From Anaeromyxobacter sp. (lineage in GTDB: Bacteria; Myxococcota; Myxococcia; Myxococcales; Anaeromyxobacteraceae), in assembly GCA_016718565.1 (NCBI GenBank), contig JADKCZ010000018.1, forward strand, positions 335,001-399,000: a stretch of 64,000 nt of DNA. The letters are read 5' to 3'. Under the pieces are notes generated by a model. The model had not been told where the DNA came from. It saw only the letters and a program-made list of their open reading frames with translations, and did no database searches. Both the position numbers and the translations under genes were made by a program. Shown one piece after another: positions 10,632 to 18,535 of the stretch. The stretch's first letter is position 1, and the number at the start of each line of letters is the position of its first letter.

Positions 10632-11082
10632 GGGCCCCCGCCAAGATCTGACGCTCCGGAGGGCTCGATGTGACCCACCCCGGCCGAGGGTCGAATCGTA
10701 CTCTACGCAAGGACATCAGGGGCTTGATCGTCCTCTAGCGAGGGTCCTGGGGGTACGTTGCGCGCGGTACAGACGGGGCCCTTGCAAAGTCGCCCTGCCG
10801 ATCAGAGAATGCCACCTGAAGTGAGACCCACGCGCTGCCTGCGCGCCAGAACCTCGGCATCGTCCGAGTGTTCGCCTGAAGTGGAAGTTCGGCCTCGGAG
10901 TGACCCTCGGTCGCGCGCCTGTGGTTGCAGGCGCAGCTGACCGCGTACCGGCAGGGCAGCAAGCTTCATCGAGATCATGCGCGTCGATCGCTTTGAGCGA
11001 TCTCGACATGCTCTCAGTCGCCCTACCGCGTGCCACCCCACTTCCAACGAGCTGCGTTCCAGCAGTTCGCCCGAGGCACGCC
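10632..11082. other. Intergenic divergent region between the defence locus and the plus-strand module
   Basis: This 451-base region must hold the promoter of the minus-strand defence genes and that of the plus-strand DNA-binding gene. I see no convincing open frame. It contains the direct repeat CCTGAAGTG twice, 54 bases apart (near 10815 and 10876), the string CAGACGGGGCCC near 10770, and a perfect 7-bp inverted repeat at 10986-11002. No clear sigma-70 promoter can be assigned by eye. Confidence 0.5.
10986..11002. promoter_or_regulatory. Inverted repeat upstream of the DNA-binding protein gene
   Basis: GATCGCT-TTG-AGCGATC is a perfect 7-bp inverted repeat with a 3-base spacer, 81 bases before the ATG at 11083. 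Its place suggests an operator or leader hairpin. That role is inference from position only. Confidence 0.35.
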
Positions 11083-11859
11083 ATGAAGAAGAATCAGGCC
11101 GCTGCAATTCCCATCAAGCCCTCCACCACTCCCTCCAGCGCAAGCTCCGCCCACCTGCGACGGGACTCCGTCAGCCATGCCACCCCCGACGCACTACGAG
11201 CGGACATCGAGCGCCTCAGGGCCTGGCTCACCGGCTTCCGCGAGCAGGACGTCGTCGCAAAGCACGAGATCGCGCTGCTCGTGCACAGGATCGTCGGCAA
11301 CAAGGACAAGGCGCGGAAGGGCGCGGTCAACTGCCTGGCCGACGAGGTCGGTTTCGATCGCGCGTCCCTCTACAGGTGGGCCGACGTCGCCGCTGTGTGG
11401 CCGGACTGGTCCACGCTCGAAAGGCTCATCAAGCCGCATAGCGCCAAGGGATACGCGCTCTCCTGGTCGCACCTGGAACTGCTGGCTCGCGTGAACCAGC
11501 CAGCGGACCGCGACAGCCTGATCGAAGAGGCGATCAGGTCGTCGCTCTCGGTCCGGGCGCTCCGAAGCATCATCGGCTCGAAGGCTCCCACCACGGCGGG
11601 CCGCACATCCAAGCCAGTGCGCACGGCGCCGAGCTCCGCCGGCGCCTGGGCCAGGGCCAAGGATATGGCCGTGGAGAACACCTCGCTGCTCGATGAGATC
11701 ACCAAGGCCAGCCCGAGCACCCTCTCCCCGGAGGGGGCCGACGCGCTCAAGGCACTGGCTGGCTCATGCGAGTCCATCGTGGTGGCCGTCCGCCGCCTGC
11801 TGGCCGCTAACGCAGCCGAGCTGCCCAGCGACTCCCGCACCGCACGGCTCGCTAGGTAG
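11083..11859 (+). CDS. Putative HTH DNA-binding protein (ParB/KorB-like helical fold suspected)
   Basis: The frame is open from 10900, but the ATG at 11083, preceded by GAGGCACGCC, is the more likely start because the upstream residues have no protein-like character. That gives 258 residues. Residues 55-110 contain a helix-turn-helix-like segment, ADEVGFDRASLYRWADV, followed by conserved-looking helices (YALSWSHLELLARV). This order resembles the DNA-binding part of plasmid partition and repressor proteins, but I do not recognise a named family. A near-perfect 16-bp palindrome begins four bases after the stop and a strong terminator follows, so the gene is probably monocistronic and may be autoregulated. 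Function is inferred. Confidence 0.65.
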   Translation: MKKNQAAAIPIKPSTTPSSASSAHLRRDSVSHATPDALRADIERLRAWLTGFREQDVVAKHEIALLVHRIVGNKDKARKGAVNCLADEVGFDRASLYRWADVAAVWPDWSTLERLIKPHSAKGYALSWSHLELLARVNQPADRDSLIEEAIRSSLSVRALRSIIGSKAPTTAGRTSKPVRTAPSSAGAWARAKDMAVENTSLLDEITKASPSTLSPEGADALKALAGSCESIVVAVRRLLAANAAELPSDSRTARLAR

Positions 11860-11862
11860 AGA

Positions 11863-11878
11863 GTCTCAACGTCGAGAC
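11863..11878. promoter_or_regulatory. GTCTCAAC/GTCGAGAC palindrome, candidate operator
   Basis: GTCTCAACGTCGAGAC differs from a perfect palindrome at one base. Exact or near copies lie at 4083-4098 (perfect), 15892-15907 and 18052-18067, all in the mobile half. This copy is the only one in non-coding DNA and sits directly after a gene for a putative DNA-binding protein, which suggests a binding site for that protein. Confidence 0.45.
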
Positions 11879-11897
11879 ACGTCAGACGTCGCACCAA

Positions 11898-11930
11898 GAG
11901 GGCGCCATCACTGGGTGGCGCCCTCGACTT
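11898..11930 (+). terminator. Rho-independent terminator of the DNA-binding gene
   Basis: GAGGGCGCCA and TGGCGCCCTC form a perfect 10-bp stem around an 8-base loop, followed by GACTTTT. It lies 38 bases after the stop codon at 11859. Confidence 0.8.
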
Positions 11931-12147
11931 TTCCAGGTGGCCCCGGCGCTGGGGACCCCTCTGTGCCCCTCCCCCCGGGGGGTCGATCGAACGGCCGGTA
12001 GGCCTAGCAATTCGCGAGGGGGCTTCGGGATAAGCCTGTGGCAGTGGCTCTTGCCGACGCGTGGCCGAGGTCGTGCGTCCACCCGCTGCGTCCTGCCGCG
12101 GGCTCCCCTACTACCTCGCGCTCCTCGGGCGCGACCAGGAGGTCACC

Positions 12148-13020
12148 ATGACCTTCGACAAGCTCACCACCGTCCTGAACAAGGGCGGCCAGCACCTCGG
12201 CGACCTCATCTGGTGGACCCTCGCCGAAGCCCGCATCGACAGGTCCACGCTGGAGAACATCTGGTCCGGCGCGCAACTCGCGCCGGAGTACCTGCCCGAC
12301 CCGCCCACGGCAGAGAAGGCGCTCAAGGCCGCCGTCCGGGAGGCCGCCGTCGGGCAGCCCGACCGGCTCATCAGGCTCGGCAAGGAGGACGAGGCAGAGA
12401 TCGTCTTCGCCGTGGTGCGCGAGACCAAGCACACCGACGGCAGCATCAGCTACCAGCAGGAGACCCGCGTCATCCTCGACCGCAAGGTCGAGTCCGTCTC
12501 CAGCGACATCGTCGGCCACGACCTGGCCGGCGTCATCGCCACCCGCTTCGGCGAGCTGCGGTCCACCCACACCGCCGACGACGTCCGCCGCGCCATGATG
12601 AAGGCCCTCGACGGCTGCGCGGCCGTCACCCTGCGCGACCACGGCGGGGTCTACTGGGTGCCCGCGCCCTACGCCGAGACCGTCCGGCGGCTCCAGGGCG
12701 CCATCGAGAAGATCGGCAACTCCCGGGTCTACCTTCTGCCGGTCCACTCCTCGGCCGACGCCAATCGGACCCTGGGCGACGCCGCCAAGCTGGCCATCGA
12801 GGACGAGCTCGCCGCGCTCAAGGCTGAGGTCGAGGGATTCTTGGTCTCGCCGCCAGATCGTCCGTCCACATTGGTCCGTCGCCTCGATGCGTTCGAGGGG
12901 CTCCAGGCCCGCGCCAACCTGTACCGCGACGTGCTTCAAGTCCACGTGGCCGACCTGGAGACAACCCTGGCCGAACTCACCTCCAGCGTCGAGAGCCTGC
13001 TGAACCAGAGGGCGGCGTAG
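12148..13020 (+). CDS. Conserved protein of unknown function (possibly DUF6744-like)
   Basis: A 290-residue acidic, soluble protein. The ATG at 12148 is chosen because AGGAGG precedes it by five bases; an upstream GTG in frame at 12061 has no such site. There is no signal peptide or membrane segment. The middle region (LRDHGGVYWVPAPYAETVRRL, split here at a natural boundary) looks like a compact alpha/beta domain and the last 80 residues are a predicted coiled coil. From memory it resembles DUF6744 proteins of phages and mobile elements, but I cannot confirm that. It lies upstream of a MoxR-VWA pair, separated by one small reverse gene, and may be part of the same functional unit. Confidence 0.7.
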   Translation: MTFDKLTTVLNKGGQHLGDLIWWTLAEARIDRSTLENIWSGAQLAPEYLPDPPTAEKALKAAVREAAVGQPDRLIRLGKEDEAEIVFAVVRETKHTDGSISYQQETRVILDRKVESVSSDIVGHDLAGVIATRFGELRSTHTADDVRRAMMKALDGCAAVTLRDHGGVYWVPAPYAETVRRLQGAIEKIGNSRVYLLPVHSSADANRTLGDAAKLAIEDELAALKAEVEGFLVSPPDRPSTLVRRLDAFEGLQARANLYRDVLQVHVADLETTLAELTSSVESLLNQRAA

Positions 13021-13059
13021 GGCCACTGGTGGCACGGCCCTACGCCGAGGATGCCATTT

Positions 13060-13365
13060 CTAGTCCCAGTAGTCCGGCGAATGGTCGATCCCGGCTCTCT
13101 CGAACGAACACCTGTCGCAGTAGAGGTACGGGTCACTGGGGTTGGCGGTGTTCTTCCTGCAACCAGGGCAGAGCGTCGGAGGGACACCCACCTCATCCGC
13201 TGGCGGCAAGTCCGGCACTGCCAGCGGCGCCTGATCTTCCGGCCGCGCTTCCTCCGCACTCCTAGGCCGCTGCGCCTCTAGGTGCATCTTCGCCGTGGTG
13301 AAGCTCTCGCCCGTCTTCGCCGCCCTCTGGCGGATCACGTCCTTGAACTTCCTGTGGTTGGTCAT
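13060..13365 (-). CDS. Small zinc-ribbon protein of unknown function
   Basis: About 101 residues from the ATG at 13365; an in-frame start 13 codons earlier adds residues of unlikely composition. The N-terminus HRKFKDVIRQRAAKTGESFTTAKMHL resembles the basic helical start of many small actinobacterial and myxobacterial proteins that begin with a kinase-like or DNA-contacting helix. The C-terminus has two CxxC pairs, CPGC and CDRC, separated by 16 residues, a probable zinc ribbon. It is convergent with the gene at 12148 and divergent from moxR. Function unknown. Confidence 0.65.
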   Translation of the reverse strand: MTNHRKFKDVIRQRAAKTGESFTTAKMHLEAQRPRSAEEARPEDQAPLAVPDLPPADEVGVPPTLCPGCRKNTANPSDPYLYCDRCSFERAGIDHSPDYWD

Positions 13366-13621
13366 CGACGCCTCAAACGTGAACCAGGTCACCCACACCC
13401 GCATTCACGCGAGCGGTCGATCCGGACATCCGACCCGAGGGACTGAACCCCCTTTGTCCCCATCTTGCGAGCCCGGTGGGTGCGGGCTGTCGGGGCTTCG
13501 GCGTGGGTGAGCGCCGAGTGAATCCTAGCCATGCTTCCGCCCCCGTCAACTCTCGATTCCACAACCGAAACGCGATGAGCACCCAACCTGTTGAACCTCC
13601 ACATTCTTTCCGGAGTTCCAA

Positions 13622-14758
13622 GTGAACCAGCCAATCTTCAGCCTCCGCACTGACCTCAGTGTCCGCTTCCCCGAGCGCAAGGACGTCATCGACGGCGCCC
13701 TGGCCGCCGTCCTGGCCGGCGAGCACGTCCTGCTCCTCGGCCCGCCGGGCACCGCCAAGTCGGCGCTGGCCCGCGCCATCGCCCAGGCGTTCGGCGGCAG
13801 CTACTTCGAGCGCCTGCTCACCAAGTTCTCCACGCCCGAGGAGCTCTTCGGCGCGATCTCGCTGAAGGCCCTGGAGCAGGACCGCTTCGCCCGCGTCGTC
13901 ACCGGCAAGCTGCCCGAGGCCGAGTTCGCGTTCATCGACGAGATCTTCAAGGCCAACTCCGCGATCCTGAACTCGATGCTCACGCTCGTGAACGAGCGCG
14001 TCTTCCACAACGACGGCCAGCCGCTGGCCTGCCCGCTGGTCACCATGTTCGGCGCCAGCAACGAGCTGCCCGAGGGCAAGGACCTGGAGGCGCTCTTCGA
14101 CCGCTTCCTGGTGCGCTTCGAGGTGGGCTACCTGCTGCGGCCGGCCAACCTCAAGCTGGTGCTGTCCGCCCCGGATCCCAAGGCCGCGCCGGTGATGACC
14201 ATGGCGGACCTGCGGAAGGCGCAGGCCGAGGTGGCCAAGGTCACCGTCACCGACGAGACCATCGAGGCGCTGATCCAGATCCGCGACGCCTGCAAGGCCG
14301 AGGGGATCATCGCCAGCGACCGCCGCTGGAAGAAGGCGCTCAAGATCGTCCAGGCAGTCGCCTTCATGGCCGGCGAGAAGAAGACCTCGCCCGAGGACCT
14401 GGCCGTCCTGGTCGACTCGCTCTGGCGGGAGCCCAAGGACCGTTCCAAGGTCGCCCGGCTCGTCGGCAAGCTCGCCGACCCGGTGGGCGCCCAGGCGGCC
14501 GAGATCCTCGACGCCTCCAGGGAGACCGCCGCCAAGGTCGCCGCCCTCCAGGCCGGGGACCGCAAGCAGTACATCGCCCAGGCCGCCCAGGCGCTGGAGC
14601 AGTTCCAGGCCCAGCAGAAGAAGCTGGCGCAGCTCACCAAGGGAGCTGGCCGTCGCGCCGCCTCGGTGATCCAGGACGCCAACGACGAGATCCTGGCCCT
14701 CCACACGGACCTCGCGAGGACCGTGAGCGCCGGCCTGGGGCTCCGGAGCGCCCGGTGA
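13622..14758 (+). CDS. MoxR-family AAA+ ATPase (RavA-like)
   Basis: 378 residues from a GTG preceded by CCGGAG. Walker A GPPGTAKS is near residues 40-47, Walker B FIDEIFK near 103-109, sensor 1 ASNE near 146-149, and an arginine finger region LFDRFLVRFE near 162-171; all are typical of MoxR ATPases. A lid and long C-terminal coiled segment follow, as in RavA. The stop overlaps the start of the VWA gene in GTGA, so translation is coupled. MoxR-VWA pairs act as chaperones that remodel protein complexes. On a mobile element next to defence and recombination genes, the client may be a DNA-processing complex; that is inference. Confidence 0.9.
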   Translation: MNQPIFSLRTDLSVRFPERKDVIDGALAAVLAGEHVLLLGPPGTAKSALARAIAQAFGGSYFERLLTKFSTPEELFGAISLKALEQDRFARVVTGKLPEAEFAFIDEIFKANSAILNSMLTLVNERVFHNDGQPLACPLVTMFGASNELPEGKDLEALFDRFLVRFEVGYLLRPANLKLVLSAPDPKAAPVMTMADLRKAQAEVAKVTVTDETIEALIQIRDACKAEGIIASDRRWKKALKIVQAVAFMAGEKKTSPEDLAVLVDSLWREPKDRSKVARLVGKLADPVGAQAAEILDASRETAAKVAALQAGDRKQYIAQAAQALEQFQAQQKKLAQLTKGAGRRAASVIQDANDEILALHTDLARTVSAGLGLRSAR

Positions 14759-16028
14759 AACGGGTCATCTATGACGTGCCACGGTGGCACGCCTACCTCC
14801 ACCGGGATGCCCGGGGCCTGGAGGTCGCCGGGGACCGGGACAGCCCCGTTACCAAGTTCGAGGACGAGGTCTTCGACCGGCTCTACTCGGGCGAGCTGAC
14901 CCGGCTCCCCGCCCGCCAGCAGGACCCGAAGCTCAAGACCTGGGCCGAGGGCGTCCACAAGGCGTGCGAGGAGCTGCCCGCCTTCGGGCGCCTCGTCGCC
15001 GAGTGCCAGGCGAGGCCATGGCCGCCGGCACGGCGGTCGAGACGTTGATGGCCGTGCTCAAGCCCCAGGTGCCCACCGATCCGCAGCAGCAGGCGCCGGA
15101 GAACATCAGGCGCTCCATTGGCTCGGCCTGCGAGAAGGCGTCCCAGGCCGTAGATGAGCTCAGGGACACCTTGGAGGGGCTCGCCGAGGTCGGGATGGCT
15201 GGGATGCCGGGGACGAGCACCGCCAACGGCGGCCAGCTCTCGGCCAAGTCCATCAGGGCCCTGGCTGCCAGGCTCAAGACCGACGCCCGCCTCAAGCAGA
15301 TCGCCCTCCTCGCGGGCAGGTTCAAGCGCATCGCCGCCTCCAAGCGCCGCCAGAAGCTGAAGCACGGCGCCGACGAGATCAGCGACATCGAGCAGGGGGC
15401 CGACCTGGGCCGGCTCCTGCCGTCCGAGCTCATGCAGCTCACCCACCGCACCCGCCGCCTGCTGCTCCTCAAGAACCTGCTGGAGCGCCAGGCGATGCAG
15501 TACCAGCTCATCGGCAACCAGCCGCTGGGCAAGGGGCCGCTGGTGGTGCTCCTCGACAAGTCCGGCTCGATGGACGGGCCGAGGGACGTCTGGGCCACGG
15601 CGCTCGCCCTGGCGCTGCTCGACCAGGCCCAGCGGGAACGCCGCCCGTTCGCGCTGGTTGCGTTCGACTACCGCGTGAAGTTCGAGACGGTGGTGAAGCC
15701 CGGTGAGGCGCTCCCCGAGGCGGCGCTCTTCACGGGCTGCGCCGGGGGCACCGAGATCGCCGACGCCGTCGCCCGGGGCCTCGAGCTGATCCAGGAGCAC
15801 GAGGGTCAGCTCAAGAAGGCAGACTTGGTCCTGGTAACCGACGGCGGGAGCGACGCCCAGATGGCCCCGAAGCTCCGGGAGCGGGCCACGAGGCTCAACG
15901 TCGAGACCTTGGGCCTCGGCATCGGCGTCGAGCAGCAGTGGCTCGAGCCGTGGTGCGACCAGATCCAGGTCGTCACCGACCTCACCAGCATCGACGACGC
16001 GAGCGCCGAGCAGCTCTTCGGCGAGTAG
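14755..16028 (+). CDS. VWA-domain partner of MoxR (ViaA/CoxE-like), one-base frameshift
   Basis: The gene begins at the GTG overlapping the moxR stop. The first 84 codons read in one frame and the rest in another. Adding one G near 15010 (CAG-GCG-AGG to CAG-GGC-GAG) gives a continuous protein of about 424 residues. The C-terminal VWA domain has a full MIDAS: DKSGS near residue 268, then a Thr in FTGCAGGT and VTDGGSD. The N-terminal half is helical and rich in Arg/Lys, like ViaA. As printed the product would be truncated near residue 98 and lack the VWA domain. The break may be a true mutation or a base-calling error. Confidence 0.8.
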
Positions 16029-16068
16029 CGGCACCTGTTCGGCGCCGCTGCGCCTCCTCAACCTACCA

Positions 16069-16082
16069 AGGCAGGCCTGCCT
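16069..16082. promoter_or_regulatory. Perfect 14-bp palindrome before the small peptide gene
   Basis: AGGCAGG-CCTGCCT is a perfect palindrome 17 bases before the GTG at 16099, partly next to the ribosome-binding site. It could be an operator or a hairpin that hides the site. Role inferred. Confidence 0.3.
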
Positions 16083-16098
16083 GGAGAGGAGGTGCTTC

Positions 16099-16209
16099 GT
16101 GCCCATCATCCTGGCGTTCCTGGCGTCGAGGGTTGCGAAGAAGATCGCCGCGGCCGTCTTGCTCGAGATCGTGGCGGAGCTCACAACGAAGACGAAGGGC
16201 AAGCGGTAG
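16099..16209 (+). CDS. 36-residue hydrophobic-basic peptide
   Basis: GTG at 16099 follows GGAGAGGAGGTGCTTC, one of the best ribosome-binding sites in the window. The peptide has about 13 hydrophobic residues at the start, basic residues, a second helix (IAAAVLLEIVAEL) and a basic tail TTKTKGKR. It could be an amphipathic membrane peptide or a small toxin-like product. It lies between the VWA gene and the Rad52-like gene and has its own terminator-like hairpin downstream. Not found in any family I know. Confidence 0.5.
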   Translation: MPIILAFLASRVAKKIAAAVLLEIVAELTTKTKGKR

Positions 16210-16213
16210 CCGG

Positions 16214-16252
16214 GGGCGCGTCGCCAGTGCCGGGGCGCGCCCTGTTGTTCTT
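16214..16252 (+). terminator. Terminator-like hairpin after the small peptide gene
   Basis: GGGCGCG and CGCGCCC form a GC-rich stem around a loop of about 14 bases, followed by TGTTGTTCTT. It begins a few bases after the stop at 16209. Confidence 0.5.
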
Positions 16253-16355
16253 CAAGTAGCAGCAGCACGCGGTTCAGCCAGGTGGAGGCCCCGGCTCGAC
16301 GTGAGCGCGGGGCCTTCGCCGTTCATGGGCGCCAAGTCGCCCGAGGAGCACCACC

Positions 16356-17174
16356 ATGACGAACGAGGAGAAGAGGAAGATCTACGCGGCGCTCGCCGCG
16401 CCGTTCCCGGAGCACTGCATCCAGAGGACCGACGGCCGAGTCACGGGCCGCGGATACGACACCAGCGGGATCGGCTACGCCTTCATCACCGCGCGCCTGA
16501 ACGAGGTCGTCGGGCTCGGAAACTGGCGCGCCCACCGCACCGTAACCGTGAAGGAGATCACCCGGGCCAACGGTCGCACGGCCTTCGAGGCGATCTGCGA
16601 CCTGACCCTCGAACTCGGCGAGTGGGTCGACGGCGCCTTCGTCACCTGGGCGGAGTCCCTTGCCGACGGCGGCAACGTTGCCGCCTCCGAGGCCGACGCG
16701 AGGAAGGGCGCCTACACGAACGCGCTGAAGAAGGGCGCGGCGATGTTCGGCTGCGGCAGGCAGGCCTATGAGGGCACGCTCGATGACGACAACCTGCCGC
16801 CGGAGCACTCCTCCGACGGCGGCACCATCTCGACGCTGCCCACCCCGCGCCCCGCTCCGGCCCCCGCGCCGGTGGTCCAGGGCCAGGTTTCCCAGCAGCC
16901 GGCCCAGCAGGTCCAGCAGCAGCCCCGGCCGCCCCAGGCGCCCCCGGCGCCCAGCCGGAACCGGCTCACCTCGAAGCAGCTCGGCGCCATCCAGGCCATC
17001 GCCAGGAAGCTCGGCTACGACCCCCAGGGCCTCCGCGCCTTCGTGAAGGGGCAGTTCGGGGCGCAGCCGGAGTTCCTCAGCCGGGACCAGGCCAGCAAGC
17101 TCATCAGCGCGATGTCGGCCCAGGCCGGCAACGGGCAGGCCCAGGAGCAGCACGAGCCCGGGGCGGAGGGCTGA
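16356..17174 (+). CDS. Rad52-type single-strand annealing protein
   Basis: 272 residues from an ATG preceded by GAGGAG. Residues 1-145 match the Rad52/Rad22 fold of phage and plasmid annealing proteins: YAALAAPFPEHCIQ at the start, a VVGLGNWRAH beta turn, WAESLADGGN, and the A-x2-DARKGAYTNALKKGAAMFGCG helix. Residues 155-200 are a Pro/Gln-rich linker, and residues 205-260 form a small helical domain. Such proteins coat ssDNA and anneal homologous strands. The next gene, one base away, encodes a RecB/Cas4-type nuclease, so the pair probably works like lambda Bet and Exo. It is the clearest sign that this element carries its own recombination system. Confidence 0.88.
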   Translation: MTNEEKRKIYAALAAPFPEHCIQRTDGRVTGRGYDTSGIGYAFITARLNEVVGLGNWRAHRTVTVKEITRANGRTAFEAICDLTLELGEWVDGAFVTWAESLADGGNVAASEADARKGAYTNALKKGAAMFGCGRQAYEGTLDDDNLPPEHSSDGGTISTLPTPRPAPAPAPVVQGQVSQQPAQQVQQQPRPPQAPPAPSRNRLTSKQLGAIQAIARKLGYDPQGLRAFVKGQFGAQPEFLSRDQASKLISAMSAQAGNGQAQEQHEPGAEG

Positions 17175-17175
17175 C

Positions 17176-17988
17176 ATGGCCCGGCCCAAGATGCCGGACG
17201 GGCTCTACACCAGCGTCTCGCAGGTGAAGTGCTGGCTCAGGTGCCCGCGCCAGTTCGAGTTGAAGTACGTCCGCGGGGTGGCGCCGGCCTTCGTGCCAGT
17301 GAACCTGGCCTTCGGCAGCGCCATCCATGAGGCGCTCGCCGCCCACTACCAGGAGATCAAGAGCACGGGGAGCCCGCTCCGACGGGACCTCATGCTCGAC
17401 GTCTTCCGCGCCGCCTGGGAGAGAGCTACCCAGGGCGAGGTGCCGCTCCAGGCCGAGGAAGACGGAGAGGACCTCCGCCAGATGATCGATAGGGGCATCA
17501 GCATGCTTCACGCCTTCGCTGAGCACGCGGAGCGCAACCCCACCCAGAAAGTCGAGGCGGTCGAGCTCGCCTTCACGGTCCCGCTTCACGACCCGGACTC
17601 GGGCGACCAGCTCGAGGAGGCGCTCACCGGCTTCATGGACCTGGTCGTCGTCGAGGACGGCAAGAGGATCGTCGTGGAGCACAAAACGGCCGCCCGGAAG
17701 TACGCCGAGGACCAGCTGCGCTTCGATCTCCAGGTCACCGGCTACAAGATGGCAGCCCGCGCAGCTGGCATGGGCGAGGTCCACTTGAGGTTCCAGGTTC
17801 TGACGAAGACCCGGGCGCCCCAGGTTCAGGTCGCCGATGTCGTGCGTGACGACGGCGACGAGGAGGACTTCGCCCGCACCGCGGTCGGGGTCCTCAAGGC
17901 CATCGACAGCGGCGTGTCCTACCCGGTGCGCGGCTGGGCTTGCCGTTCCTGCCAGTATGCCCACGCCTGCCGCGGGGCCGCGCCGTGA
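17176..17988 (+). CDS. PD-(D/E)XK exonuclease, RecB/Cas4-like, with C-terminal cysteine cluster
   Basis: 270 residues. SVSQVKCWLRCPRQFELKYV at the N-terminus with the first cysteines (C19, C23) and CRSCQYAHAC at the C-terminus supply the ligands of an iron-sulfur cluster of the AddB/Cas4 type. The core has GSAIHEAL (motif H), GFMDLVVVEDGKRIVVEHKTA with the catalytic D and E-x-K, and a QVTGYKMAARAAG helix (motif Q-x3-Y). The ATG at 17176 follows GGCGGAGGG and lies one base after the Rad52-like stop. It probably resects DNA ends for the annealing protein. A 29-codon ORF overlaps its stop. Cas4 itself is unlikely since there are no cas genes or CRISPR repeats. Confidence 0.88.
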   Translation: MARPKMPDGLYTSVSQVKCWLRCPRQFELKYVRGVAPAFVPVNLAFGSAIHEALAAHYQEIKSTGSPLRRDLMLDVFRAAWERATQGEVPLQAEEDGEDLRQMIDRGISMLHAFAEHAERNPTQKVEAVELAFTVPLHDPDSGDQLEEALTGFMDLVVVEDGKRIVVEHKTAARKYAEDQLRFDLQVTGYKMAARAAGMGEVHLRFQVLTKTRAPQVQVADVVRDDGDEEDFARTAVGVLKAIDSGVSYPVRGWACRSCQYAHACRGAAP

Positions 17989-18281
17989 AGGCGGTGAGCG
18001 TCAGCGCAGAGCTCCTCGCCCTGGAGCGGGCCGTCCAGCTCGTCGCAGATCGTCTCGACGTCGAGAAACTTTAGGACCCCCTCCAGCCCGACGCGCAGCG
18101 TCAGGTGGTTGCCGTGCTCACCCTGGTAGCCGTTCGGCTGCGTGACCTGGGCCGGGCGGCCCGTGGGCGGCTCCCAGTGGAGCGCTTCTGGGCGCCGCAC
18201 AACAACGCCGACCCCAGCGACGAGCAGGAAGACCTGATCCGCTACGAAGCGTCACCGTCCGGCGGGAGGAGCAGAAAGTAG
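17985..18281 (+). pseudogene. Small helical protein gene interrupted by an in-frame amber codon
   Basis: A GTG at 17985 overlaps the nuclease stop in GTGA. The frame gives 29 residues, then TAG at 18072-18074, then continues for another 68 codons with good protein-like sequence (VVAVLTLVAVRLRDLG, WAPHNNADPSDEQEDL) to TAG at 18281. Both halves are helical and have the same register, so the whole looks like one 98-residue protein broken by a stop. It could be mutation, error or, less likely, readthrough. The near-palindrome at 18052-18067 lies inside it. Function unknown. Confidence 0.5.
18052..18067. repeat. Copy of the 16-bp palindrome, within the interrupted small gene
   Basis: GTCTCGACGTCGAGAA contains a perfect 14-bp palindrome (TCTCGACGTCGAGA). 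It matches the copies at 4083, 11863 and 15892. Confidence 0.4.
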
Positions 18282-18535
18282 GGCCGGCGCGGCGTGCTCA
18301 TTCGGGGCTCGCGCCGCCCTTTACCTCTTCTCGGAATGCCCGGTGCTCTGCGGCGGGTCGACGCCAATCTGCCGAATCGCAACGGGTTTCGAACGATGTA
18401 CCTGGGGAGGACCGACCTCCCAAGGAAGAAGATTGGAACCTCAGGTACTCACGGGACTCGCTCACATGATGCCGGTCAAGACGGGGCCACTTCAACTTTG
18501 GGTAGGGTACGTGTCTACACCACAGGGGGCGGCGC

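Noticed and set aside
15892..15907. Palindrome copy in the VWA gene as a sure operator
   Set aside because: Imperfect and inside coding sequence for LNVET; kept only as weak support for the repeated motif.
17176..17988. Cas4 of a CRISPR system
   Set aside because: No cas1, cas2 or repeats; it is paired with a Rad52-type annealer instead.
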